NCBI GenBank assembly: GCA_027484725.1
Contig: JAIXSK010000021.1
Span: forward strand, 1-64,000
DNA length: 64,000 nt
Reading direction: 5' to 3'
DNA from: Flavobacterium sp.
GTDB taxonomy: Bacteria > Bacteroidota > Bacteroidia > Flavobacteriales > Flavobacteriaceae
The notes below the pieces were generated by a model, which did not search any database, was not told where the DNA came from, and saw only the letters and a program-made list of their open reading frames with translations. Shown here one piece after another: positions 36,556 to 47,758 of this stretch (position 1 is its first letter; each line of letters begins with the position of its first letter). Both the position numbers and the translations under genes were made by a program.

Positions 36556-37137
36556 TTATTCAGTTACTGTTTTGGTTGCGGGCTTATTTTCAGGTTCAAA
36601 AGAATTCAAGGTTACTGTATAAATCAAAGGCTGGTTGTGCCCAATGCGGCGATTGTCACCGTGATAACCATAACCCATGTGCGACGGAAACAAGAAAGTT
36701 ACCGTTTCATTTTTACGCATGAGTTTAATGCCGTCGCGTAATCCGCGGATGATTTTTTGTTCTTGATCTACTCGATAATTTTGAGGGCGAAGTTCTAATT
36801 CTGAATAAATCACATTGCCTTTCAGGTCTTTGATTTCATAGGTATAATGAGCGATGTCTCCTTTTTTGGGGCGTAAGGTGTCAATTGTATTTCGCTTGTC
36901 ATAGCGATACCAATAACCTTTTTTTGAAGCTAAATATTGAGTATTCGCATCGTTTTTTATGAGAGAATCAATTTGTGCCTCTTCGGCTGAAATCAGTTTT
37001 TTGTTGCGTTCAACTGATTCGTTCAAGAAAGTGCCGGAGGCATGTGAAATAGGTTTGCGCGCATTTTGTTGCGAACAACAACTCATAATGGTTGCTGTTG
37101 CTGCAGCCAGCATTACATATTGAATTTTTTGGATCAT
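36556..37137 (-). CDS. gldI: Gliding motility FKBP-type isomerase lipoprotein GldI
   Basis: A 193-residue lipoprotein with lipobox ending IMSC. The mature part has an N-terminal helical stretch (ISAEEAQIDSLIKND) and an FKBP-type isomerase domain (about 90-180; GDIAHYTYEIKDLKGNVIY, IIRGLRDGIKLMRKNETVTFLFPSHMGYG). Layout and sequence match GldI, a lipoprotein required for gliding in Flavobacterium johnsoniae and probably needed to fold other Gld or T9SS proteins. It overlaps nrnA by 4 bases and precedes two cyclophilin-FKBP genes. Confidence 0.92.
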   Translation of the reverse strand: MIQKIQYVMLAAATATIMSCCSQQNARKPISHASGTFLNESVERNKKLISAEEAQIDSLIKNDANTQYLASKKGYWYRYDKRNTIDTLRPKKGDIAHYTYEIKDLKGNVIYSELELRPQNYRVDQEQKIIRGLRDGIKLMRKNETVTFLFPSHMGYGYHGDNRRIGHNQPLIYTVTLNSFEPENKPATKTVTE

Positions 37138-38141
37138 GAATGTTTTATTTGGGTGATGACTTTTTTGAATTTTTCGATGGTTTTTGCCATAGATAAAGTT
37201 GATTTTCCTCCGGCAGCATTGATGTGACCGCCTCCGTTGAAATGTTCTCTGGCCAATTGATTTACATCAATGTTTCCTTGTGAACGCAGCGATATTTTGA
37301 TGATGTTTTCGTCTTTGTGTTCAATAAAAATGGCAGCGAGTTGAATTCCTTTAATACTCAATCCGTAATTGACAATGCCTTCTGTGTCGCCTTTGACATA
37401 TTTAAATTCATCCAATTCGGCTTGTGTGAGCGAAGTATAGGCAGCTTTGTACTCAGGAAAAACAACTAAATTATTCAAAGCCCTTCCTAATAATTGTCTG
37501 CTTTCATAAGAATTGTTGTCAAAAAGCAAGGCAGGAATTTGTGTGTTGTCAACTCCTAAATCAATCAAATCGGCGACAATTCTATGCGTGTTTCCGGTGG
37601 TTTTTGGAAATCTAAATGAACCGGAGTCAGTTAAAATTCCGGTGTATATGCATGTAGCGATGGTTTTGTCTAATAATTGTTTTTTGCCTAAGTAATTGAT
37701 GAAGTTGTAAACCATTTCACAAGTTGAACCAAATTGTGTGTCTGAATAGGTCACAGTGGCATAACCATCTGGGCTTTGATGATGATCAATCATGACAAAC
37801 GGAACTTTGAGTTGACTGAGTGTTTTTTCCATTTCACCGGTGCGGTGTAAGGCATTGAAATCGAGCGTAAAAATCAAATCAACCTCGCGCAAAATTTTAC
37901 CTACAGAATCCCGATTGTTCTCATAAACCAAAACATGCTCACTGCCCGGCATCCAAGCTAAAAACTCCGGAAAATCATTGGGTGTAATAACTACCGATTG
38001 ATGCCCGCTTTTTTGTAGAAAATGATACAATGCCAAGGTTGAACCCATGGCGTCTCCGTCTGGGCTTCGGTGCGGAATAAGGGCAATTTTTTTGGGTTCT
38101 GCTAATAACTCAGAAACCTTTAGTATATCTGCTTTGGTCAT
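37134..38141 (-). CDS. nrnA: DHH-family oligoribonuclease/pAp phosphatase NrnA
   Basis: A 335-residue DHH-DHHA1 protein. Metal-binding motifs: HRSPDGDA (His24, Asp28, Asp30), LDFN (Asp94) and the DHH itself at 119-121 (IDHHQSP). The DHHA1 substrate domain ends with GGGHINAAGG near 306-315. NrnA degrades very short RNA to mononucleotides and dephosphorylates pAp in the cytoplasm. It is the first gene of the leftward operon with gldI; an overlap of 4 bases couples the two, an arrangement that looks typical for this lineage. Confidence 0.92.
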   Translation of the reverse strand: MTKADILKVSELLAEPKKIALIPHRSPDGDAMGSTLALYHFLQKSGHQSVVITPNDFPEFLAWMPGSEHVLVYENNRDSVGKILREVDLIFTLDFNALHRTGEMEKTLSQLKVPFVMIDHHQSPDGYATVTYSDTQFGSTCEMVYNFINYLGKKQLLDKTIATCIYTGILTDSGSFRFPKTTGNTHRIVADLIDLGVDNTQIPALLFDNNSYESRQLLGRALNNLVVFPEYKAAYTSLTQAELDEFKYVKGDTEGIVNYGLSIKGIQLAAIFIEHKDENIIKISLRSQGNIDVNQLAREHFNGGGHINAAGGKSTLSMAKTIEKFKKVITQIKHS

Positions 38142-38148
38142 AAGGCTG

Positions 38149-38181
38149 CGAAGTTACATTTTTTTGTGGGATGTGCAGCAA
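38149..38181 (-). promoter_or_regulatory. Candidate promoter of nrnA
   Basis: On the minus strand, TAACTTCG at 38149-38156 (one mismatch to TAnnTTTG) has TTG at 38179-38181 and a 22-base spacer. The box ends only 7 bases before the start codon, so the transcript would be nearly leaderless. This weakens the call. Confidence 0.3.
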
Positions 38182-38202
38182 ATTAACGCTTTCTTAGTAG
38201 CA

Positions 38203-38571
38203 TTATTTTACCAGCACCATGCCCAGCCAAACAGATAACACACCCAAAACAATACTGCCAATTGTGTACATTAAAGCGAGCAGTGTTTGTTGGTTTTGCA
38301 TCAATTGAAAATTCTCAACGGCAAAGGTTGAAAAAGTGGTGTAGCCGCCACAAAAGCCCGAAATCAATAACCATTTGAGCGGGCTGTTAATAGTGTTGTT
38401 TTTTTCAAGCCAACTGACTAAGAGGCCAATTAAAAAACAGCCTATAATATTGGTAATAAAAGTGGCCAGCGGAAAAAGCGAATGATAATACTTATTCACA
38501 AAAACAGCTGTTAGGTATCTGAAAATACTGCCAATAGCACCTCCTAAGCCTACATACAAAATAGTTTTCAC
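38203..38571 (-). CDS. crcB: Fluoride ion channel CrcB/Fluc
   Basis: A 122-residue membrane protein with four hydrophobic helices. The family signatures are present: [11 protein letters not shown] near 10-20, [15 protein letters not shown] near 37-51 (the pore asparagine) and [16 protein letters not shown] near 71-86 (the pore Phe/Thr region). It forms dimeric fluoride channels that remove fluoride from the cytoplasm. Translation probably starts at GTG; no in-frame ATG lies upstream. The 5' region is too short to hold a fluoride riboswitch and none was recognised. Confidence 0.93.
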   Translation of the reverse strand: MKTILYVGLGGAIGSIFRYLTAVFVNKYYHSLFPLATFITNIIGCFLIGLLVSWLEKNNTINSPLKWLLISGFCGGYTTFSTFAVENFQLMQNQQTLLALMYTIGSIVLGVLSVWLGMVLVK

Positions 38572-38645
38572 GGTATGTTTTTTTGGTAAATGTAGATTTT
38601 TTAAAATCTATTTTCAACTCTAATTTTTTAAAAGTATTTTTGCCC

Positions 38646-40175
38646 ATGCAACACAACGTACTTATTCTCGATTTTGGTTCACAATACACCCAGCTCATCG
38701 CACGTAGGGTTCGTGAACTCAACATCTTCTGTGAAATTTATCCCTATCACCACATTCCAGAAGATTTAACCACTTATAAAGCTGTTATTTTATCCGGAAG
38801 TCCTTTTTCGGTTCGGGCTGATGATGCGCCGCATCCTGATTTGTCAAACATCAGAGGAAAGCTCCCGTTATTGGCGGTTTGTTATGGTGCTCAATATTTG
38901 GCTCATTTTAATGGAGGCGAAGTAGCCCCGTCTAACATCCGTGAATACGGTCGTGCAAATTTGACTTTTATCAAATCTGACGAAGCTTTTTTCAGAGGTG
39001 TTTCGGCAAATTCTCAGGTTTGGATGTCCCACAGTGATACCATCAAAAAATTACCTGTCAACGGAATTCGTTTAGCCAGTACGCACGATGTAGATAATGC
39101 GGCGTACAGAATTGAAGGTGAGTTAACTTACGCAATTCAGTTTCATCCAGAAGTATATCATTCAACCGACGGTACGTTATTGCTTGAAAACTTCTTGGTA
39201 GGTATCGCACAAGTGCCCCAAAATTTTACACCGGGTTATTTTGTTGATGAAATGGTTTCTGAATTAAAGACCAAATTGCAAAACGACCGAGTTGTACTGG
39301 GATTGTCCGGTGGCGTTGATTCAACGGTTGCGGCAGTTCTTTTGCACAAGGCCATAGGTCCGAATCTGTATTGTATTTTTGTTAATAATGGATTGCTTCG
39401 AAAAAATGAATTTGAAAATGTGCTTGAGCAATACCAACACATGGGCTTGAATGTCAAAGGTGTAGATGCTTCTGACAGATTCATGCAAGCTCTTGCCGGA
39501 ATCAGCGATCCAGAAACCAAACGCAAAACCATCGGTCGCGTATTCATTGAAGTTTTTGACGATGAAGCCCATAAAATAGAAAATGTACAATGGTTGGCAC
39601 AAGGAACCATTTATCCGGATGTGATTGAATCGGTTTCGGTCAAAGGTCCATCGGCCACGATAAAATCGCATCATAATGTTGGCGGATTGCCTGATTACAT
39701 GAAGTTGAACATTGTTGAGCCACTGCGCATGTTATTTAAAGATGAAGTGCGTAGAGTGGGCGCTGAACTAGGAATTGACACTGCTTTATTGGGCAGGCAT
39801 CCGTTTCCCGGGCCGGGGCTATCCATCAGAATTTTGGGCGATATTACTTTAGAAAAAGTTCGTATATTGCAAGAGGTTGACGCTGTCTTTATCGATGGTT
39901 TAAAATCGTGGGGTTTGTATGACAAAGTATGGCAAGCCGGAGCGATTTTACTGCCGGTTCAAAGTGTTGGCGTTATGGGAGATGAGCGTACCTATGAAAA
40001 AGTTGTGGCGCTCAGAGCAGTAGAATCAACCGATGGAATGACCGCTGATTGGGTTCATTTACCGTATGATTTTTTGATGAAAATATCCAATGAAATCATC
40101 AATAAAGTCAAAGGAGTTAACCGTGTTGTGTATGACATCAGTTCAAAACCACCGGCTACCATTGAATGGGAATAA
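38646..40175 (+). CDS. guaA: GMP synthase (glutamine-hydrolysing)
   Basis: A 509-residue enzyme that makes GMP from XMP, glutamine and ATP. The class I amidotransferase domain has the nucleophile Cys79 (AVCYGAQ) and the partners His167 and Glu169 (FHPEV). The ATP-pyrophosphatase P-loop SGGVDST is at 221-227, and the C-terminal dimer domain includes [14 protein letters not shown]. The start [13 protein letters not shown] matches family length; the longer frame to 38583 is not used. It is followed 14 bases later by a LysM-protein gene. Confidence 0.96.
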   Translation: MQHNVLILDFGSQYTQLIARRVRELNIFCEIYPYHHIPEDLTTYKAVILSGSPFSVRADDAPHPDLSNIRGKLPLLAVCYGAQYLAHFNGGEVAPSNIREYGRANLTFIKSDEAFFRGVSANSQVWMSHSDTIKKLPVNGIRLASTHDVDNAAYRIEGELTYAIQFHPEVYHSTDGTLLLENFLVGIAQVPQNFTPGYFVDEMVSELKTKLQNDRVVLGLSGGVDSTVAAVLLHKAIGPNLYCIFVNNGLLRKNEFENVLEQYQHMGLNVKGVDASDRFMQALAGISDPETKRKTIGRVFIEVFDDEAHKIENVQWLAQGTIYPDVIESVSVKGPSATIKSHHNVGGLPDYMKLNIVEPLRMLFKDEVRRVGAELGIDTALLGRHPFPGPGLSIRILGDITLEKVRILQEVDAVFIDGLKSWGLYDKVWQAGAILLPVQSVGVMGDERTYEKVVALRAVESTDGMTADWVHLPYDFLMKISNEIINKVKGVNRVVYDISSKPPATIEWE

Positions 40176-40189
40176 ATATAAACGTTGCT

Positions 40190-41095
40190 ATGAATAGACT
40201 ATTGATTTTGATTTTTTCTTTGTTTTTTTTGTGTTCAGGCTACAGTCAATCGCGCAAAAAAGAGCAAGAAGTAGATATCATTGATCATCAGGTTCAATTT
40301 GGTGAAACTGTTCGCATGATTTCAAAGAAATATCTCGTAGACCCTGCAGAAATTTATAAACTCAACAAATTTGCCGTAGAGGGAATTAGTCAAGGAATGA
40401 CCCTTAAAGTTCCGGTTCCCAGAAAAGAAGGCCAGCCCAAAAAAGAAATTGAAGTTACTAACGCTCAGGCTGCAATTGAGCAAAATAATGCCAAAAATCA
40501 ATCTACAACTTCTGAGGTTAAGCAAGAAGAAGTTAACCCAAAAGAAGTTCGTAAGTCACAGCCTATCAAGTCTGAGTCTATTACAAGTAATGCTGAAACT
40601 TCAAAAGAAAACAATGTTCAGACAGCTACTACTACAACCAGAAAACCTGAAATCAAGAAAATTGTTATCACTGAAACCCAAACAGATATCAACCATAAAG
40701 TGATAGCTAAGGAAACTTTGTACAGTTTGTCAAGAGATTTTAATGTCTCAGTTGATGAAATCAAAAAGGCCAATCCTGAACTCGCAACCAAAGGTCTTCA
40801 AATTGGGCAAGTTGTTAAAATTCCGAAAGGAAAAACGGTTGATGTACAGCAATCTACTTCTGTAGATGCGCCGGTAGTTCGTCAAGAAAAAGCGCCAGAA
40901 ATTTCTACGGCCAAATCTCCAAGCGATGATTCGGCAGCTCAAATAATTACCCACAAAGTTGAACCTAAAGAAACCTTGTACAGTTTATCAAAGAGATACA
41001 ATGTTTCGGTAGAAGATATTAAAAATCAAAACGAAGCTTTGCTTAAAAACGGGCTTCAAATCGGACAAATTTTAACCATCAAAAAAGTAAATTAA
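40190..41095 (+). CDS. LysM-repeat exported protein
   Basis: A 301-residue protein with a signal peptide (MNRLLILIFSLFFLCSGYSQ) and three LysM domains: about 30-75 (IDHQVQFGETVRMISKKYLVD), about 170-215 (INHKVIAKETLYSLSRDFNVS) and about 255-299 (ITHKVEPKETLYSLSKRYNVS). They are separated by Ser/Thr/Asn/Glu-rich linkers. LysM binds peptidoglycan, so it is a periplasmic cell-wall-associated protein without an obvious catalytic domain. The start was set at the signal peptide. The following gene carries four more LysM domains, and the two probably act together. Confidence 0.87.
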   Translation: MNRLLILIFSLFFLCSGYSQSRKKEQEVDIIDHQVQFGETVRMISKKYLVDPAEIYKLNKFAVEGISQGMTLKVPVPRKEGQPKKEIEVTNAQAAIEQNNAKNQSTTSEVKQEEVNPKEVRKSQPIKSESITSNAETSKENNVQTATTTTRKPEIKKIVITETQTDINHKVIAKETLYSLSRDFNVSVDEIKKANPELATKGLQIGQVVKIPKGKTVDVQQSTSVDAPVVRQEKAPEISTAKSPSDDSAAQIITHKVEPKETLYSLSKRYNVSVEDIKNQNEALLKNGLQIGQILTIKKVN

Positions 41096-41126
41096 CCTTC
41101 TGTATTTAACCTAACCAATTCACAGA

Positions 41127-43202
41127 ATGAAAAAAATATTGATATCCTTTATAGCAACAGCTTGGATGACGACTGCTGTTTTTGCTCAGGATAAAAACTT
41201 CACAAAACATACCGTTGTCAAAGGCGAAACCATTACCCAAATCGCTTCTAAGTACAATGTTACCCCACATGATATATACACACTGAATCCGGATGCACAA
41301 AAAGGCCTCAAAGAAAATGATGTGATTATTATTCCAAAATCGGCAGTCAAAGCAAGCGCAAACACCGAATCGCAACAAATAGTCAATGCGTCCAAAAATA
41401 GTTCGCCTTCATACAGAAACCACACAGTCAAAGCCAAAGAAACTTTCTTTAGTATTGCCCGAGATTACAACATCCAAGTTGGAGATTTAAAAAACTTAAA
41501 TACAGAAGCTTTTGCGGCCGGATTAAAAGTAGGACAAACCATTAAAATTCCGGAGGCAGGTGTTTCAGTGCCAGCTCCGCCCAAACCGGTTGTGGCTCCA
41601 AAACCAGAATCAGCTGTGGTTTCAAATGCCAATTCTGAGAAAAAAATCTATCACATTGTTGAAGCCAAAGAAACCAAATTTGGTATTGCCAAAAAATATG
41701 GTATTACCATTGAAGAACTAGAACAGCGAAACCCCGGCATTCAAAACAGCTTGCCTATGGGATATAAACTCATCATCAGCGGCCTAAGCGAAGAACCACA
41801 AACGCAGAAGCCCATCGCTGAAAAGCCTCCGGTTGAAAAACCAAAACCGGTTACTACTGAAATTGTTCGCGATGAAGTGGTTACTACTGAAACCGTTCGT
41901 ACGTTAACCAAAAACGGTTATGCCAACTATGAAGTCAAAGACGGCGATACGATGTATAGTTTGAGTCAGTATTTTAATATTTCACAAGATGAATTGTTGA
42001 AACTGAATCCTACTTTGAGCAGTGGTGTCAAAACCGGTATGATTCTCAAAGTCCCGGGTCGCGGACAAATAAAAGTGAGTTCGGCTTCATCAGTTGTGCA
42101 AAAAACAGTCAACAACCAAAAGCCTTTGCTGCCCAATACCACCAAAAAACAATTGGTACTGATGTTGCCTTTTAATGCGGCGAAGATTCAAAGTGACACG
42201 CTCAAAACCATTGATACCCGATTGAAAAAAGATGCTTTTTTAAACATGACGCTTGATTTTTATGCGGGCGCTTTGGTGGCCATTGATTCGGCTAAAACCC
42301 TTGGGTTGAATGTCGATGTAAAGATTCTCGATTCTGAAGAAAGCAAAACAGGTTCCTCTGTAGAAGCTTTGGTTAAAAACAATGATTTGAGCAAAGCCGA
42401 CGCCATCATTGGTCCGTTCTACCAACAATATGCCGAAAAAGTAGCTGATTTACTCAAAGATAAAAACGTGCCGGTGATTTCGCCCATGTCAAAAGAAGTA
42501 GGCAAACCTTATCCGAATTTATATCAAGCCATGCCTACCACAGAATATGGCAAAGTAGCTATTTTTGAATATATGAAATCGCTCAACGCCAATATCATTG
42601 TGGTCAGTGATCCAAAAAAAGTGGCCAATAAAGATTTTGTCATGACCCATTATCCGCAAGCCAAATTTGCGGCTTTATTAGACAATGGAGCACTGGATGT
42701 GAATGATCTTAAATCGCTGTTTGAAAAGGATAAAAAGAATTTTGTGGTGCTCGATTCAGAACGCACCGGGCTTATTTTAGGAACCACCAATGTATTGCTC
42801 AATGAAATGTCAAACTTCAATATTCAGTTGGTGATTATGGAACAAAATGACACGCTTGATTTTGAAGAGATTTCTATGAAGCGTCTTACGATTCTCAAAT
42901 TGTTGTATCCGTCGTTTACTCGAGAAAACAATACACCTGAAGGTTTGGCATTTGAAAATGAATACAAAGAAAAAAACAAAGTATTTCCGAATCAATTTGC
43001 AGTGCGCGGATTTGATGTAACCTTTGATACATTAATGCGCATCACTCAATACAAATCATTTGAGGCTTCAGTTTCTGAAGTAAAATCTGAACAAGTTGAA
43101 AGCCGTTTTCAATATGCCCAAAAAGGCAAAGACGGAAATGAAAACAGAGGAATTTACCTCATGGAATACCAAGATGATTTGTCTGTAAAACAAGTAAACT
43201 AA
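41127..43202 (+). CDS. LysM and periplasmic ligand-binding fusion protein
   Basis: A 691-residue exported protein: signal peptide (1-20), four LysM domains (about 28-70, 99-141, 175-218 and 267-309) with Pro/Lys/Glu-rich linkers, then a type I periplasmic-binding-protein domain (about 340-660) resembling amino-acid ABC receptor proteins (MLPFNAAKIQSDTLK, DFYAGALVAIDSAKTLGL, ADAIIGPFYQQYAEKVADLL, VPVISPMSKE). No ABC transporter lies nearby. This suggests a wall-bound sensor or scaffold (compare LpoA, whose PBP-like domain activates a peptidoglycan synthase) rather than an importer. That parallel is inference. Its stop overlaps the OsmC start (TAATG). Confidence 0.88.
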   Translation: MKKILISFIATAWMTTAVFAQDKNFTKHTVVKGETITQIASKYNVTPHDIYTLNPDAQKGLKENDVIIIPKSAVKASANTESQQIVNASKNSSPSYRNHTVKAKETFFSIARDYNIQVGDLKNLNTEAFAAGLKVGQTIKIPEAGVSVPAPPKPVVAPKPESAVVSNANSEKKIYHIVEAKETKFGIAKKYGITIEELEQRNPGIQNSLPMGYKLIISGLSEEPQTQKPIAEKPPVEKPKPVTTEIVRDEVVTTETVRTLTKNGYANYEVKDGDTMYSLSQYFNISQDELLKLNPTLSSGVKTGMILKVPGRGQIKVSSASSVVQKTVNNQKPLLPNTTKKQLVLMLPFNAAKIQSDTLKTIDTRLKKDAFLNMTLDFYAGALVAIDSAKTLGLNVDVKILDSEESKTGSSVEALVKNNDLSKADAIIGPFYQQYAEKVADLLKDKNVPVISPMSKEVGKPYPNLYQAMPTTEYGKVAIFEYMKSLNANIIVVSDPKKVANKDFVMTHYPQAKFAALLDNGALDVNDLKSLFEKDKKNFVVLDSERTGLILGTTNVLLNEMSNFNIQLVIMEQNDTLDFEEISMKRLTILKLLYPSFTRENNTPEGLAFENEYKEKNKVFPNQFAVRGFDVTFDTLMRITQYKSFEASVSEVKSEQVESRFQYAQKGKDGNENRGIYLMEYQDDLSVKQVN

Positions 43203-43603
43203 TGACTTCAAAAATAACTTACCTAGGAGAATTGCGCACCACTTCAGTGCATTTGCAATCCGGAACAGAAATCTTGTCTGATGCGCCCACGGATAACCAC
43301 GGCAAAGGCGAAGCTTTTTCACCCACTGATTTAGTAGCCAATTCACTTGGAACGTGCATGGTATCTATTATGGCCATTAAGTCAAAAGATTTAAATCTTG
43401 ATTTAACCGGAAGCACGGTAGAAGTCACCAAAATCATGCAAGCCGAACCGCGCAAAATTGCTAAGATTGTGGTGGTTTTGAATATGTCAGTTAATGCAGA
43501 TGAAAAAACGCGGACCATTTTAGAGCGCGTAGCCATGAATTGTCCGGTTTTGCTGAGTTTGCATCCGGATATTGAAAAAGATATTACTTTCAACTGGAAG
43601 TAA
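43202..43603 (+). CDS. OsmC family peroxidase-like protein
   Basis: A 133-residue cytoplasmic OsmC/Ohr-fold protein. Two conserved cysteines, Cys52 in SLGTCMVSIMAIKSKD and Cys114 in AMNCPVLLSL, fit thiol-dependent hydroperoxide reductases of this superfamily. It is probably an OsmC-like member, not Ohr proper. Translation starts within the stop codon of the upstream LysM gene, so expression is coupled to it. Confidence 0.9.
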   Translation: MTSKITYLGELRTTSVHLQSGTEILSDAPTDNHGKGEAFSPTDLVANSLGTCMVSIMAIKSKDLNLDLTGSTVEVTKIMQAEPRKIAKIVVVLNMSVNADEKTRTILERVAMNCPVLLSLHPDIEKDITFNWK

Positions 43604-43606
43604 ACC

Positions 43607-43837
43607 GTGGACAATTCACAAAAAGAACTACTCGAATTGGCGCATGCCCAAATGCCTTTTGGTAAATACAAAAATCAATACCTGATTGATTTGCCCGAAT
43701 TCTATGTGGTTTGGTTCAAAAACAAAGGTTTTCCGTCCGGAAAATTAGGGCAACAACTTCAACTTATATATGAGCTCAAACTCAACGGACTCGAACCCAT
43801 GCTTCGCGATTTGCGCAGTGGTTTTCGCAAGCCTTAA
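43607..43837 (+). CDS. DUF3820 family small protein
   Basis: A 76-residue cytoplasmic protein starting with GTG three bases after osmC. The core MPFGKYKNQYLIDLPEFYVVWFKNKGFPSGKLG-type segment (near 16-48) is typical of DUF3820, a small domain related to the putative quorum-sensing regulator family and often linked with nuclease-like proteins. Function unknown. It is the last gene of the guaA-LysM-osmC transcript. Confidence 0.82.
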   Translation: MDNSQKELLELAHAQMPFGKYKNQYLIDLPEFYVVWFKNKGFPSGKLGQQLQLIYELKLNGLEPMLRDLRSGFRKP

Positions 43838-43899
43838 AAGTGCTTGTTTTGCTGTGAATAAATCTGTGTAACGCATGGTTTTTAATCAATTTATAATTG

Positions 43900-43907
43900 T
43901 ATTTTTG
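43900..43907 (+). promoter_or_regulatory. Candidate -7 box of pyrG
   Basis: TATTTTTG matches TAnnTTTG and ends 43 bases before the pyrG start. No TTG is seen at the usual spacing (atggttttt there), so the upstream element is weak. Confidence 0.4.
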
Positions 43908-43920
43908 CCACGTTTTTTAA

Positions 43921-45564
<1,644 letters not shown>

Positions 45565-45582
45565 TCAATTTTATTTATATCA

Positions 45583-47481
45583 ATGGAAGAAAAAAAATTA
45601 GACCTCAACTCAATTATTGGCTTTGTATTGCTGTTCGGGATTTTATTCTGGATCATGTATCAAAACCAGCCATCGGCAGAACAATTAGCCGCTGAGAAAG
45701 CCAAAAAAGAGTTGGCGCAAAAGCAACAAGTACAACAAGCACAGAAAGTTGTTGCACCAACCCCCGAAACAGCTTCTGCGGTTGCTGATTCATCGAAATT
45801 AAACGCTTTAAAAAGTACTTTGGGCGCTTTTGCTTATTCAGCTACTTTGCCTTCTGCGCATACTGAGGTAACCACTTTAGAGAACAAACTGCTTCGCGTT
45901 AAAATTTCCAATAAAGGCGGATATGTAACCGAGGTTGTTTTAAAAAATGAAGAACGGTTCAAAAAAGGTTCTGGCGAGCTGGTAACACTTATAAAAGACA
46001 ATAATTCTCAGCTCAATTTATCGCTCAAAACCCAAGACAATCGCTTGTTGCAGACCCAAAATTTATTTTTTGAACCAACGCTTACCAAATCGGGTAACGA
46101 CCAAATTTTGACTTTGCGCTTAAAAGCTTCGGCCGATGCATATCTCGAATATAAATATGTACTCAAGGCTAATAATTACATGCTTGATTTTGATATTCGC
46201 TCACAAGGTTTGAGCAAAGTTTTGAATACTTCTCAGCCACTTGAAATGCAATGGGATATGAAAACGTTTCGCAATGAGAAAAGTATTTCATATGAAAACA
46301 GATATACCGATATTCGCTTTGAATATGAAGACGGAAAAGACGATTACACCGGGCAAGGTAAAGACCGCGAAGAAAACCCTGAAAAAGTTTCGTTTGTAGC
46401 CTTTAAGCAACATTTTTTCTCATCGATTTTATTGACCAAAACCCCGTTTGCAAAAGCCAAATTGCATTCAGATAATTTAGTCAACGATGAAAAAACAGAC
46501 ACCGTTTATACCAAACAATTCAAGGCAATTTTACCTTTAGCATTTAGCGGAGGCGAGCTTAATCACAACCTAAATCTGTATTTCGGACCAACTGATTACG
46601 CAACTTTAAAAGCTTATGACCGCAATTTAGACAAGATAATTCCACTGGGTTGGGGTATTTTTGGCTGGATCAATAAATTCATTTTTATTCCGTTGTTTGG
46701 CTTTTTAAGTTCGTTTATTGCTTACGGAATTGCCATCATCATCTTTACGATCATCATCAAAATTGCGATGTCGCCCATTACGTATAAATCGTTTTTGTCA
46801 CAAGCCAAGATGAAAGTTTTGCGTCCGGAGATTAATGAACTTAGTGAAAAGTTCAAAAAAGATCCGCTCAAAAAGCAACAAGAAACCATGAAGTTATACA
46901 ACAAAGCTGGCGTGAGTCCGTTGGCGGGTTGTATTCCGGCGCTGATTCAGTTGCCGTTTATGTATGCATCGTTTCAGTTTTTTCCGTCGGCTTTTGAATT
47001 GCGTCAGAAGAGTTTCTTGTGGGCCGATGACTTGTCTTCATTTGACCAAATTGCAAAACTGCCGTTTCATATTCCGCTTTATGGTGACCACATTAGTTTG
47101 TTTCCGATTTTGGCGGCTGTTGCCATTTTCTTCTACATGAAAATGACTTCAGGCGATCAGCAAATGGCCGCTCCGCAACAAGAAGGCATGCCGGATATGA
47201 CCAAAATCATGAAGATGATGATTTACATTTCGCCGGTGATGATGTTGATTTTCTTTAACAGCTACGGAGCCGGATTGAGTTTGTACAACTTTATCTCTAA
47301 CTTAATTACCATCGGAATTATGTTTGTGATTAAAAATTATATTGTTGATCCTGAAAAAATCCACGCACAAATTCAAGAAAACAAACTCAAAGAGCCTAAA
47401 AAGCAAGGAAGATTCCAACAAAAATTACAACAAATGATGGAAGAAGCCGAAGCGCAAAAAGCACAACAGAAGAAGAAATAG
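45583..47481 (+). CDS. yidC: Membrane protein insertase YidC
   Basis: A 632-residue Oxa1/YidC-family insertase of the long Gram-negative type: an N-terminal membrane helix (about 10-27), a large periplasmic domain (about 75-345), and the five-helix core (about 355-590). The core has MSPITYKSFLSQAKMKVLRPEINELSEKFKKDP and AGVSPLAGCIPALIQLPFMYASFQFFPSAFELR. It inserts and folds inner-membrane proteins with or without SecYEG. The C-terminus is Lys/Gln-rich, probably for ribosome contact. The transcript ends at a strong hairpin. Confidence 0.97.
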   Translation: MEEKKLDLNSIIGFVLLFGILFWIMYQNQPSAEQLAAEKAKKELAQKQQVQQAQKVVAPTPETASAVADSSKLNALKSTLGAFAYSATLPSAHTEVTTLENKLLRVKISNKGGYVTEVVLKNEERFKKGSGELVTLIKDNNSQLNLSLKTQDNRLLQTQNLFFEPTLTKSGNDQILTLRLKASADAYLEYKYVLKANNYMLDFDIRSQGLSKVLNTSQPLEMQWDMKTFRNEKSISYENRYTDIRFEYEDGKDDYTGQGKDREENPEKVSFVAFKQHFFSSILLTKTPFAKAKLHSDNLVNDEKTDTVYTKQFKAILPLAFSGGELNHNLNLYFGPTDYATLKAYDRNLDKIIPLGWGIFGWINKFIFIPLFGFLSSFIAYGIAIIIFTIIIKIAMSPITYKSFLSQAKMKVLRPEINELSEKFKKDPLKKQQETMKLYNKAGVSPLAGCIPALIQLPFMYASFQFFPSAFELRQKSFLWADDLSSFDQIAKLPFHIPLYGDHISLFPILAAVAIFFYMKMTSGDQQMAAPQQEGMPDMTKIMKMMIYISPVMMLIFFNSYGAGLSLYNFISNLITIGIMFVIKNYIVDPEKIHAQIQENKLKEPKKQGRFQQKLQQMMEEAEAQKAQQKKK

Positions 47482-47528
47482 CCATTTAAAAATGGGAATG
47501 ATAAAAAATCTTGTTCATTCAAACCAAA

Positions 47529-47559
47529 AACCGCTCTTTTTTTGAAGCGGTTTTTTTTT
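47529..47559 (+). terminator. Terminator after yidC
   Basis: The stem aaccgct (47529-47535) / agcggtt (47546-47552), with a T-rich loop, is followed by a long T-run. The rest of the gap to 47758 is AT-rich with no recognised element. Confidence 0.8.
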
Positions 47560-47758
47560 ATGCAATTAAGAAGTCAATTTTAAAAAAAAATCTAATTCTG
47601 AGCTTTGTGGTGGAAGTAAGTTTTGTTTAATGAAAATCTGCCTTTTCAAGTAATTAATCCTCAATGATTAAACAGCAGTTAAACTTTGTAAGTATTTGTT
47701 ATAAAGTAAGTTAATAAAGATTTGTTTTTGATACATTTATAGAAAAAATTAGAAAACT

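Noticed and set aside
38635-38642. TATTTTTG just upstream of guaA as its promoter -7 box
   Set aside because: It ends only 3 bases before the ATG and no TTG lies at the right distance, so a transcript would start inside the gene; probably chance in T-rich DNA.
38572-38645. Fluoride riboswitch upstream of crcB
   Set aside because: The gap is too short and lacks the GGnGATGG and CTGATG-type conserved blocks on the crcB strand.
38583-38645. N-terminal extension of GuaA
   Set aside because: The extra 21 residues are low-complexity, absent from the family, and the internal [13 protein letters not shown] start matches GuaA length.
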